Made by a program: the position numbers and the translations under genes. A DNA stretch of 64,000 bases from Rhabdaerophilum calidifontis (GTDB lineage Bacteria; Pseudomonadota; Alphaproteobacteria; Rhizobiales; Beijerinckiaceae). Of this stretch, positions 19,271-27,363 are shown in pieces. Position 1 is the stretch's first letter. Every line of letters starts with the position of its first letter. The stretch covers positions 124,001-188,000 of the forward strand of contig NZ_VTRS01000003.1 of NCBI RefSeq assembly GCF_008641065.1, given 5' to 3'. The notes below the pieces were generated by a model. That model did not search any database. It saw only the letters and a program-made list of their open reading frames with translations, and had not been told where the DNA came from.

Positions 19271-19653
19271 TCGAACGGCCTCGGAAGCAACAAGGGCGGC
19301 CCGCGAGTTCCGATCGATCCGGACCGCTGATCGGCCGGCACCTTCCTTGCCTTCGATTGCGGATTTGTGACGCGGGTCCGGCTTGACGGCCCCGGCGCCC
19401 CTTCCGGAACCCGCCATGTTTTCAATAAGGCCCATTGATAGAAACGATGGAAGCGCAAGGGCTTGGTTCAAGAAGCTGTCATGCGCCGCCCATACTCCTG
19501 CCGCCATTCGACGTCGGGCCGTTCCGGGCTCGATCGCGACGGAAGTTCCGCCAGGGCGGGACCCGGCGTGCAAGGCCCCGCCGGTCGGCGGCCGCCCGAG
19601 CCCGGAACCCTGCCCGGCGTGCCAGCGGCCTGCGGATCACACGGGGATCGGAC
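19271..19653. promoter_or_regulatory. Divergent promoter region with a candidate LysR box
   Basis: The 383-bp gap separates the LysR gene from the RTX phosphoesterase. A dyad CCATTG (19432-19437)/CGATGG (19445-19450) contains ATT-N9-GAT and a T-N11-A arrangement (T19435, A19447), the standard LysR signature. It sits in an A+T-rich patch in an otherwise G+C-rich gap. The frame of the RTX gene is open back to 19435, but the Arg-rich translation before 19654 does not look like protein. I see no other gene in the gap. Confidence 0.45.
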
Positions 19654-22600
19654 ATGACAAGCTTCAACAACGCCTCCACTCTCGGCCAGCTCCTGCCGGA
19701 CGGCACGGATTCCGGCGTCCTGGCCTTCCCGGCCTCGACCCCGCAGGACGGTTTTGTGGTCGATCCCGGCATCGCGGGGTCGGTCTCGAGCTACACCATG
19801 GTGTTCGACCTGTTCATGAAGTCCGGCGACATGGGCGGCTACGCGGCCCTGTTCCAGACCGATCTCTCCAACGCGAGCGACGGCGATTTCTTCCTCCGCA
19901 AGACGGGCTCGACCTTCGGCATCGGGATTTCCGGCGATTATGACGGCGCGGCGCCGCTCGATGCCTGGCACCGCATCGCCGTGACGGTGGAGAATGCCGG
20001 CGATGGCACCGCGACGATGAGGAAGTTCATCGACGGCGTGAAGGTCGACCAGCAGGTTGTCAATGCCGGGCGTTTCACGATCGGCGATAATGGCTTCCTG
20101 ATCCTGGCCGACGAGGACGGCGAGACCGGCAAGGGCACGCTCAACAGCTTCCTGTTCACCGATCAGGTGATGAGCGAGGGCGAGATCGCCGGGCTCGGCG
20201 GCGTCTCGGTCGGCGGCATCCTCGGCGCGGCGCCGGCGACCGGCCACGCGACCCAGTTCGATTTCGACGGCCAGAGCCTCGCCCCGACCTTCGGACCCGG
20301 CTCCATGATCGACAAGAGCACACCGCCGCCGGCGGAGCCGGTCGCGCTCGTCAACCGCATCCAGGATATGATGGTGACGCCGGATGCCGAGAACGCGGTG
20401 ATCGATCTTGCGAATGTGTTCCAGGGCAGCGGCCTGACCTATACCGTCCAGACCGCGATCGGCGAGGTGGTGAACGCGACCATCGGCGCCGACGGCAAGC
20501 TGGTGCTCGATTTCGGCGATCTCGGCTTCTCCGACGTCAAGGTGACGGCGACCGATGCCGAAGGCCATTCGGTCAGCGATTTCTTCCGCGTCCGCGTGGC
20601 AGGCGAGAATGCCTACACCATCGCCGTGTTCCCGGACACGCAGGATTACACCAGCAACCCCGCGCTGGCGCACATCTTCGGCGACATGACGCAATGGCTG
20701 GTCGACAACAAGGACAGCCACAACATCCAGTTCATGATCCATGTCGGGGATATCACGCAGAACAACCAGCCGGGGGAATGGAACATCGCCGAGGCGGCGC
20801 TGCGCAAGCTCGACGGCAAGATCCCCTATTCGCTGCTGCCGGGCAATCACGACCAGGCGGCGGGCGGCTCGGCGGCCGACCATTCCTCGGTCCATCTCGA
20901 CGATCGCTTCTCGCCGGACAAGCAGGAGGCGACCAGCCCGGACAATTTCGGCGGCGTCTATGATCAGGAGCCGGCGAGCAGCCGCAACAGCTACAGCACC
21001 TTCACCGCGCCGGACGGCACGAAATGGCTGGTGCTCTCGATGGAATTCGGGCCGCGCAACGACGTGATCCGCTGGGCCGGCGATGTCATCGAGGACCATC
21101 TCGACCATCGCGTCATCATCGCCTCGCATGCCCTGACCGATTACGCCGGCCGACACGATCCGCTCGGCGGCCCGCTCTACGACGAGGGCGCCGGCTACGA
21201 TTACGGCATGGGCCGCGACCCGCAGGGCGCCAATGACGGCGAGACGATCTATCGCGAGCTGCTCGCCAAATATCCGAATATCAGCATGACCTTCTCAGGT
21301 CATATTTTCGGAGACGGCGCGGAAACCAATGTCAGCTACTCGCAGTACGGCAACCCCGTATTCGAGATGCTGGTGAATTACCAGAACGGCATCTCGCGCG
21401 AGATCACCGGCAACGGCAACGAGGCGCTCGGCAATCGCGGCGGCAACGGCGCGATCCGGCTCGTGGTGGTCGATCCGGCCAACAACTCGATCTCGACCGA
21501 AACCTATTTCACCGAATTCGACGATTATCTCGACGGCTATCGCGTCAAGCCGGAGCTGGACCGTGACGGCCTGACCGGCGAATATCGCGGCCATCAGGAG
21601 ACATTCGAGAATGTCGATGTCGGCGCGCCGGATCTCTTCGCCATGGCCAAGGCCGGCGACGATCTCGTCGTCGAGGCCGGCGAGGGCGCGGACACGGCGC
21701 AGGTGATGCTCGACGCCTCGCGCTCGCTCAACCCGAAATCCGAGGCGCTGACCTATACTTGGACCGACAAGAACGGCGATATCGTCGCGACCGGCGCGAA
21801 GCCCGCGGTCGAGCTCGGGCTCGGCAAGCACGAGCTGACGCTGACCATCACCGATCCGAACGGCGTCAAGAGCACCGACAATGTCCTGGTCATCGTGCGC
21901 GGCGAGGAGACCCTGCTCGTCGAGACCTTCAACGACGGCGATGCCGCCGGCTGGAGCTCGGGCCCGAAGCAGGGGGTCGAGATCGTCGTCGGCGATGCCG
22001 CCGGCTTCGGCATTCCCGAACTCGGCGCGGGTGACAAGGTTGCCTTCGTGCCGGCGCTCTCGAATGCCGAGAAATTCTTCCTCACGCCGCTGCCCGGCGT
22101 GCCGAGCGGCACGATCATCACCTCCTACAGCCTGATCTATGATCTCTACGTGCCGAAGGCGACCGCCGCGCATTTCACGGCGCTGTTCCAGACCGATATC
22201 GGCAATGCCTCGGACGGCGAACTCTTCATCCGCAGCAATGCCGACGGCACCGGCGGCATCGGCATCTCGGGCAATTATCCCGGCGCCTTCCAGTATGATG
22301 CCTGGCAGCGCCTGGCCTTCACCTTCGCCGACAACGGCAACGGCTCGATGACCCTGTCGAAATTCATCAACGGCGCGCTGGTCGGCACGCAGATCGTCGC
22401 GGCCGACCGCTTCGGCCTCGACATCTCCAAGGGCGCGCTGATGTTCTCGGACGAGGACGGCGAGAATTCGCCGCTCTATGTCTCGAGCCTGCTCGTGACC
22501 GACAAGGTCTACAGCCCGGCCGAGATCGCGGCGCTGGGCGGCCCGGTTGCAGGCGGCATCGCCCCGACGCCGCCGACCATCTACTCGACGCAGTTCGATT

Positions 22601-25101
22601 TCACGACGCCGAACCTCGCTCCCACCTACGGGCCGGCGACGCTGGGCCTCACCCAGGGCGGCGCGACCGGCGCCTTCCTGCTCAAGGGCACGGTCTTCTC
22701 ACGGCCCGACGCCGAGGCCGGCCTGCCGGCCCCCGAGGCGGCGCTCTGGGACATGTCCGACAGCGCGGGCAACAAGCTCGTCTGGACCGGCGAAGGCTCG
22801 GAGACCTGGTCGGATTACGTGTTCGAGGCCAGCCTGACCTCGATGGACAACGACACGATCGGCCTCGTCTTCTACTATCAGGACGACGAGAACCATTACC
22901 GCTTCACCATGGACGGCGAGAGCAACCGCCGCCAGCTCGTGAAGGTGCAGGACGGCGTCGAGACCGTGCTGGCCGAGGCGCATATGGGCTACCAGTTCAA
23001 TGTCGAGCTGAAGCTGAAGATCGCGATCGTCGACAACGCCATCAACGTCTTCCTCGGCGACCGGAACGTGTTCGGCGGTCCGGTGGTCGATGCCGCCAAT
23101 CCGCTCGAGGGCGGCACGATCGGCCTTTATTCCAGCGGCCAGCGCTCCTCGATCTTCGACAACATCGCCGTCACCCGCGCCGATCTCGCCGCCCATGCCG
23201 GCGAGGATCAGCGGCTGTTCGACCGGGACGGCGACGGCAAGGTCGAGGTCACGCTCGACGGCGACGGCTCCTTCGGCCTCGCCGACATCGTGAGCTGGCG
23301 CTGGACCGACGCGCAGGGCAAGGAGATCGCGACCGGCGCCAATCCGACGGTTGCGCTCGGCGCCGGCCGCCACGAACTGACCCTGACGGTCACCGATGCG
23401 AGCGGCAAGGTCGCGAGCGATCGCGTCAATGTCGAGATCGTGGGCAAGCACGCGCTCCTCGTCTCCGAGACCTTCGCCTCGAACGCCGCGCTCGCGCGCT
23501 GGACGATCGTCGACGAGGGCGAGTTCGGCGGCATCGGCGCCGACGGCAAGGCCTCCGAATGGCTGGTTCAGGACGGCCGGCTGGTTCAGACCACCGATCT
23601 CCAGAGCCGCGAACTGACCTGGGACGGCGCCACCAACCCGGATTACTGGCAGCGCGGCTGGTCGCCGCTCGGCGACGGCGTCAACGTGCTGCGGGTCGGC
23701 ACCTACGCGCTCTACAACGACCCCGCCGCGCGCGAATGGGACGATTACTCGATCGAGGCGACGATCCAGACACCCGACAATGACGGGCTCGGCTTCCTGT
23801 TCCACTACACCGATGCGCAGAACTACTACAAACTCGAACTCGACGCCGACGGCGTGCTCGACCGCGACCCGAGCAACGGCGCAGGCAGCGTGTTCAATCT
23901 TCTCCGCATGCGCAATGGCGTCGAGGAGATCCTCGGCCAGGTGCCGGGCAAATACGAGCCCGGCGAGGCGATGCGCCTGCGCGTCGACATCCTCGACCAG
24001 AAGATCACCGCCTATCTCAACGGCGAGCCGATCTTCGCCTATGCGATCGAGGATCACGGCAACGAGAAGGGCACGTTCGGGCTCTATTCCTGGAGCAACC
24101 AGGGGTTGAGTTTCGACGATGTCGTCGTGGTCGATCTCAAGCCGGCCGCTCCGCCGCCCGCCGGCCAGACGATCATCGGCACGGCCGGCGACAACAGCCT
24201 CGCCGGCGGCGCGGGCGATGATCTGATCCAGGGTCTCGCCGGCGACGACGATCTCGCCGGGAATGGCGGCGATGACGATCTCGACGGCGGGGCGGGCGAC
24301 GACATGCTCAATGGCGGCGCGGGCAACGACCTCGTCAAGGGCGGGGCGGGCGACGACGTGCTGATCGGCGGCGCGGGCAACGACATCGTCAAGGCCGGCG
24401 CCGGCGCCGATATCGCCGATGGCGGCGAGGGCAACGACCAGTTCCTCGGCAAGGTCGGCAACGACGTGATCCGCGGCGGCGCCGGGCGCGACATTCTCGA
24501 TTATCAATGGGAGACCGACGCGATCACCTTCGATTTCGCGGCCGGCACCGCCACCACCGCCGCCGGCGCGCGGGACACGTTCACGGGCATCGAGTTCGCG
24601 AAGCTCGGGCGCGGCAACGACGTGGTCATCGGCAGCGACGGCGATGACGGCGTCTATGCCGGCGCGGGCGACGATCATGTCCAGGGCGGCGCCGGCAACG
24701 ACGAACTCCACGGCCGCGACGGCAATGACCGGATCGAGGGCGGCAGCGGCAACGACATCCTCAACGGCGGCGCCGGCGACGATGTCCTCGCCGGCGGCAG
24801 CGGCAATGACCGCCTGCAGGGCGGGGCGGGCGATGATGTCCTCAATGGCGGCTCAGGGCGCGACGTCTTCATCTTCAAGGCCGGGTTCGGCCGCGACGTG
24901 ATCGAGGATTTCGCCGCTTCCGGCCCGGACGCGGACATTCTCTCGGTCTCGTCCGCGCTGTTCGCCGACGCCGCCGCGCTCCTCGGCGCGGCGGAGCAGG
25001 TGGGCGGCGATGTCGTCATCACCATCGACGACGAAACCGCGCTGACCCTGCGCAATGTCCAGCTCTCGGCGCTCGGCGCCGAGGATTTCCGCTTCATCTG
25101 A
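19654..25101 (+). CDS. Giant RTX protein with metallophosphoesterase, lectin-like and PKD domains (type I secretion substrate)
   Basis: Predicted secreted Ca2+-binding enzyme of 1815 residues from ATG 19654. Domains in order: LamG-like (about 43-189), Ig/cadherin-like linker (230-318), calcineurin-type metallophosphoesterase (319-620), PKD (663-751), second LamG-like (753-970), third (1043-1180), second PKD (1180-1266), fourth LamG-like (1268-1498), two blocks of GGxGxD repeats (1508-1616 and 1653-1739), and a C-terminal region of export-signal type ending DFRFI. Phosphoesterase motifs are intact: D328-T-Q330, H363-V-G-D366, G397-N-H-D400, H492 and G549-H550. There is no Sec signal, as expected for type I export. 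The adjacent exporter pair is its likely transporter. It may hydrolyse extracellular phosphate esters or nucleotides while bound to polysaccharide; the substrate is unknown. Confidence 0.9.
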   Translation: MTSFNNASTLGQLLPDGTDSGVLAFPASTPQDGFVVDPGIAGSVSSYTMVFDLFMKSGDMGGYAALFQTDLSNASDGDFFLRKTGSTFGIGISGDYDGAAPLDAWHRIAVTVENAGDGTATMRKFIDGVKVDQQVVNAGRFTIGDNGFLILADEDGETGKGTLNSFLFTDQVMSEGEIAGLGGVSVGGILGAAPATGHATQFDFDGQSLAPTFGPGSMIDKSTPPPAEPVALVNRIQDMMVTPDAENAVIDLANVFQGSGLTYTVQTAIGEVVNATIGADGKLVLDFGDLGFSDVKVTATDAEGHSVSDFFRVRVAGENAYTIAVFPDTQDYTSNPALAHIFGDMTQWLVDNKDSHNIQFMIHVGDITQNNQPGEWNIAEAALRKLDGKIPYSLLPGNHDQAAGGSAADHSSVHLDDRFSPDKQEATSPDNFGGVYDQEPASSRNSYSTFTAPDGTKWLVLSMEFGPRNDVIRWAGDVIEDHLDHRVIIASHALTDYAGRHDPLGGPLYDEGAGYDYGMGRDPQGANDGETIYRELLAKYPNISMTFSGHIFGDGAETNVSYSQYGNPVFEMLVNYQNGISREITGNGNEALGNRGGNGAIRLVVVDPANNSISTETYFTEFDDYLDGYRVKPELDRDGLTGEYRGHQETFENVDVGAPDLFAMAKAGDDLVVEAGEGADTAQVMLDASRSLNPKSEALTYTWTDKNGDIVATGAKPAVELGLGKHELTLTITDPNGVKSTDNVLVIVRGEETLLVETFNDGDAAGWSSGPKQGVEIVVGDAAGFGIPELGAGDKVAFVPALSNAEKFFLTPLPGVPSGTIITSYSLIYDLYVPKATAAHFTALFQTDIGNASDGELFIRSNADGTGGIGISGNYPGAFQYDAWQRLAFTFADNGNGSMTLSKFINGALVGTQIVAADRFGLDISKGALMFSDEDGENSPLYVSSLLVTDKVYSPAEIAALGGPVAGGIAPTPPTIYSTQFDFTTPNLAPTYGPATLGLTQGGATGAFLLKGTVFSRPDAEAGLPAPEAALWDMSDSAGNKLVWTGEGSETWSDYVFEASLTSMDNDTIGLVFYYQDDENHYRFTMDGESNRRQLVKVQDGVETVLAEAHMGYQFNVELKLKIAIVDNAINVFLGDRNVFGGPVVDAANPLEGGTIGLYSSGQRSSIFDNIAVTRADLAAHAGEDQRLFDRDGDGKVEVTLDGDGSFGLADIVSWRWTDAQGKEIATGANPTVALGAGRHELTLTVTDASGKVASDRVNVEIVGKHALLVSETFASNAALARWTIVDEGEFGGIGADGKASEWLVQDGRLVQTTDLQSRELTWDGATNPDYWQRGWSPLGDGVNVLRVGTYALYNDPAAREWDDYSIEATIQTPDNDGLGFLFHYTDAQNYYKLELDADGVLDRDPSNGAGSVFNLLRMRNGVEEILGQVPGKYEPGEAMRLRVDILDQKITAYLNGEPIFAYAIEDHGNEKGTFGLYSWSNQGLSFDDVVVVDLKPAAPPPAGQTIIGTAGDNSLAGGAGDDLIQGLAGDDDLAGNGGDDDLDGGAGDDMLNGGAGNDLVKGGAGDDVLIGGAGNDIVKAGAGADIADGGEGNDQFLGKVGNDVIRGGAGRDILDYQWETDAITFDFAAGTATTAAGARDTFTGIEFAKLGRGNDVVIGSDGDDGVYAGAGDDHVQGGAGNDELHGRDGNDRIEGGSGNDILNGGAGDDVLAGGSGNDRLQGGAGDDVLNGGSGRDVFIFKAGFGRDVIEDFAASGPDADILSVSSALFADAAALLGAAEQVGGDVVITIDDETALTLRNVQLSALGAEDFRFI
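24184..24870 (+). repeat. Two arrays of RTX nonapeptide repeats
   Basis: Within the RTX phosphoesterase gene, 27-bp units encode GGxGxDxxx (for example GGAGDDMLN, GGAGNDLVK). They occur in two blocks, 24184-24500 and 24610-24870, separated by a non-repeat stretch that includes ILDYQWETD. The DNA repeats are imperfect but share GGCGGCGCGGGCAACGAC-like cores, which makes this a likely place for slippage or assembly error. Each block should form a Ca2+-binding beta-roll that folds only outside the cell. Confidence 0.9.
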
Positions 25102-25112
25102 GGCGGAACCCC

Positions 25113-25136
25113 GGCGTGGCGGTCCGCCGCCACGCC
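25113..25136. terminator. Bidirectional terminator-like hairpin
   Basis: GGCGTGGCGG (25113-25122) and CCGCCACGCC (25127-25136) form a perfect 10-bp stem with a four-base TCCG loop. It lies 11 bp after the RTX stop and 31 bp from the stop of the convergent MFS gene. Position and strength fit a shared terminator. No T-run follows, so intrinsic termination may be weak. Confidence 0.65.
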
Positions 25137-25167
25137 GCCCCGCGGGCTCTCCTCACCGGGCGAACGG

Positions 25168-26397
25168 TCATCGCGCACGGCGCGGCGCCAGAAGCGCGAT
25201 GCCGAGCGCGGCGATCATCATGCCCGTCGCCAGCAGGAAGGTCAGCCGCATCCCGGCCGCGATCACGGCGGAGGTCGCGCGGCTGAAATCCCCGGTCCGG
25301 GCGCCAAAGGCGAAGACGGCACCCATGACGGACGCCCCCGCGATCAGGCCGATATTGCGGGACAGGCCGAGCAGGCCGGAAACCGTGCCGCGGCCATCCC
25401 TGGGCACATCCGCCAGCGCGGCCGTGTTGTTGGCGGCCTGAAAGAGCTGGTAACCGGGCGTCAGGACGAGGATGGCGCATACATAACCGGCAACCCCGAT
25501 CAGACCCGGCAGGATGGCAAGCAGGAGGGCGCCGGCAGCGAGCAGGACGAGCCCGCCGGCGAGCACGCGATCGCTGCCGCAGGCATCGACCAGCCGGCCC
25601 GCGGGAACGCCGCTGAAGATCGAGATCACGGGGCCGACCACCATGACGAGGCCGACCATCGCTTCCCCGAGCCCGAGCCCCAGGCCGAGATAGAAGGGGC
25701 CAACCACCAGCGTCGTCATCATGACGGCGGCCACCAGCAGGTTGACGACGAGATTGGGGGCGATGCTCCGGACCGGCATCGACCATGCCCGCGCGGCGGG
25801 GATTCGCGCCGCACGAGGGGATGCTGGCAGGACCGCGAGCGCGAGAACGAAGGCGATCGCCGCGAGCGGCACCAGCACCCAGAAGAGGCCGCGCCATCCC
25901 GTCACAGGCAGCAGCAGCCCGCCGAGCGACGGGCCGAGCGCCGTTCCCAGCGCCGAAACCGTGCCGAGAAGGCCCATGGCCCGCCCGAGACGCGCCTCGC
26001 TTGCAGCCTCGCGCATCATCGCCAGGGGCAAAGTCATCAGAACAGCGGCGCCGATGCCCTGAAGCGCCCGCGCGCCGATCAGCGCCCGCAGGTCCGGCGC
26101 CATGCCGCAGAGCGCCGAAGCCGCCAGGAACAGGCCCAGACCCGCGACGAGCACGGGTTTCAGGCCGGCCCGATCACCGAGCCGGCCGGCAACGACGACC
26201 GATATCGTCAGCGCCCCGAGATAGGCGACGACCACGCCCTGCGCCGGTGCGAACGGCGCCGCAAACGCCTCGACCAGCGCCGGCAGTGCGATATTGGCGA
26301 TGCTGGTGCCGAGCGATGCCAGCAGCATCGCGAGCCCCAGCGCCACCGTGATTCCGGTTTGCCCGCGCGCCGCGGGAGCCGGATCCTGTACATCCAT
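25168..26397 (-). CDS. MFS transporter, probable drug or metabolite exporter
   Basis: Inner-membrane proton-coupled transporter of 409 residues, about 12 membrane helices. The motif-A-like loop GRLGDRAGLKPVL follows helix 2. A motif-C-like GTALGPSLGGLLLPVTGW near helix 5 is typical of drug/proton antiporters. The ATG at 26397 has AAGAGGT upstream and leaves room for the divergent MerR promoter. An earlier in-frame start at 26448 would run across the operator. The divergent MerR gene and the dyad between them suggest inducible expression in response to a toxic or redox-active compound. The substrate is unknown. Confidence 0.88.
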   Translation of the reverse strand: MDVQDPAPAARGQTGITVALGLAMLLASLGTSIANIALPALVEAFAAPFAPAQGVVVAYLGALTISVVVAGRLGDRAGLKPVLVAGLGLFLAASALCGMAPDLRALIGARALQGIGAAVLMTLPLAMMREAASEARLGRAMGLLGTVSALGTALGPSLGGLLLPVTGWRGLFWVLVPLAAIAFVLALAVLPASPRAARIPAARAWSMPVRSIAPNLVVNLLVAAVMMTTLVVGPFYLGLGLGLGEAMVGLVMVVGPVISIFSGVPAGRLVDACGSDRVLAGGLVLLAAGALLLAILPGLIGVAGYVCAILVLTPGYQLFQAANNTAALADVPRDGRGTVSGLLGLSRNIGLIAGASVMGAVFAFGARTGDFSRATSAVIAAGMRLTFLLATGMMIAALGIALLAPRRAR

Positions 26398-26442
26398 GTT
26401 CGTGACCTCTTGCCGGATTGTCGGTTCACGTGCAGGCTGCCA

Positions 26443-26460
26443 CTTCAAGCCGACTTGAGG
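26443..26460. promoter_or_regulatory. SoxR/MerR-type operator dyad
   Basis: CTTCAAG (26443-26449) and CTTGAGG (26454-26460) form an 18-bp imperfect palindrome around CCGA. Read on the minus strand it is CCTCAAGTCGGCTTGAAG, close to the CCTCAAG...CTTGAGG box of SoxR. It lies just before the merR start and 46 bp upstream of the MFS start, where one MerR-family dimer could control both divergent genes. Confidence 0.55.
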
Positions 26461-26466
26461 TCAAGC

Positions 26467-26907
26467 ATGAAATTCCTGGATATCGGCGAAGTCTCCGCAC
26501 GCAGCGGCGTGAAGCCTTCGGCGCTGCGCTATTACGAGGCGATCGGGCTGATTTCCGCCGCCGCGCGGCACGGGCTGCGGCGGCAGTTTCCGCCCGAGGT
26601 GCTGTTGCAGCTTGCGCTGATCTCGATGGGCAAAACGGCCGGGTTCTCGCTGGAGGAGATCGCCGGCATGTTCGGCAGCAACGGCATGCCGGACCTGCCG
26701 CGCGCCGTATTCCACCAGAAGGCCGACGCGATCGACCGGCAGATCCGTGATCTCAAGGCGCTGCGCGACACGCTACGGCATGTCGCCGAATGCCCCGCGC
26801 CCTCGCATATGGAATGCCCCAGCTTCCGCCGCCTCGTCGAGGTCGCGAGCCGGCGCGGCAGGCTCGGCGCGGCGGCGGCAAAGCGGAAGAGACCCGAGCC
26901 GCGATAG
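26467..26907 (+). CDS. MerR-family transcriptional regulator
   Basis: DNA-binding regulator of 146 residues. The winged helix motif is typical (IGEVSARSGVKPSALRYYEAIGLI). A short dimerisation helix lies at about 82-108, and the effector tail has C109, H114 and C117 (ECPAPSHMECPSF). The Cys/His spacing is not the CX2CXCX5C cluster site of SoxR, but it could sense a metal, thiol or oxidant. The ATG at 26467 follows TTGAGGTCAAGC, where the right half of the operator dyad overlaps the ribosome site; this suggests autoregulation. The divergent MFS exporter is the probable target. Confidence 0.88.
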   Translation: MKFLDIGEVSARSGVKPSALRYYEAIGLISAAARHGLRRQFPPEVLLQLALISMGKTAGFSLEEIAGMFGSNGMPDLPRAVFHQKADAIDRQIRDLKALRDTLRHVAECPAPSHMECPSFRRLVEVASRRGRLGAAAAKRKRPEPR

Positions 26908-26960
26908 GGCCTGCGCCCGGCAGCGGGGAAACCGTGCGTTCTTTCGATACGAAAATCCTG

Positions 26961-27048
26961 GCGGATGGGGTGAGATTCGAACTCACGGTGAACTTGCGCC
27001 CACGGCGGTTTTCAAGACCGCTGCCTTAAACCACTCGGCCACCCATCC
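26961..27048 (-). tRNA. tRNA-Ser (anticodon UGA)
   Basis: The 88-base minus-strand gene folds as a class II tRNA: acceptor GGATGGG/CCCATCC, the D-arm, anticodon stem GCGGT/ACCGC around CTTGAAA (TGA at 27014-27012), a long variable arm (GTGGGCGCAAGTTCAC region), the T-loop GTTCGAATC, discriminator G and encoded CCA. It reads UCA and other UCN codons. It marks the right edge of the accessory block. I saw no integrase next to it. Confidence 0.96.
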
Positions 27049-27363
27049 CGCAGGGCAGGAAAAGCACGGTTCGGCCCCGCGAGGCAAGCCGCGCGGGGAG
27101 GGGGGCGGCGAGCCGCACGGGGAGGGAGGCAGCAAGAGGCACGCGGGGGCGGACGGAGACCGGCGCGCATCGGCGCAGACCGGCCTGCCGCGTTAACGCT
27201 TCGCACATCACGGATGGCGAGCCGGCTTGACCGTGCTGGCCGCCGCCATTAACCCGCCGTAATCGACCGGTTCTGTGGCGCGGTCGCGTCACGGAATCGT
27301 GATGCCGGGTCCGGTGGGGATCCGCAGGGGAAACGGCCGCGGGCCGGTGAAGGGTGGGGGCGC
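27049..27363. other. 315-bp gap between tRNA-Ser and rlpA
   Basis: No gene seen. The left half is purine-rich low-complexity DNA with repeated GCGGGGAGG/GCACGGGGAGG motifs. The right half has TTGACC at about 27228 followed by A+T-containing CATTAACC and TAATCGAC, a possible promoter for rlpA. A GGTGGGGGCGC ribosome-site-like stretch directly precedes the rlpA ATG. Confidence 0.35.

Noticed and set aside
19435-19653. 73-codon upstream extension of the RTX protein
   Set aside because: Arg-rich translation without structure. It contains the candidate LysR box, and RTX substrates need no N-terminal signal.
22699-24711. 670-residue antisense frame inside the RTX gene
   Set aside because: Repetitive Val/Ala/Asp/Arg translation that mirrors the repeat-rich sense strand; no start context and no recognisable domain.
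24184-24870. CRISPR-like array
   Set aside because: The regular 27-bp periodicity encodes GGxGxD nonapeptides in an open frame; there are no spacers.
27060-27180. Purine-rich repeats after the tRNA as an attachment-site duplication
   Set aside because: They do not match the tRNA 3' end; simple low-complexity G+C sequence.
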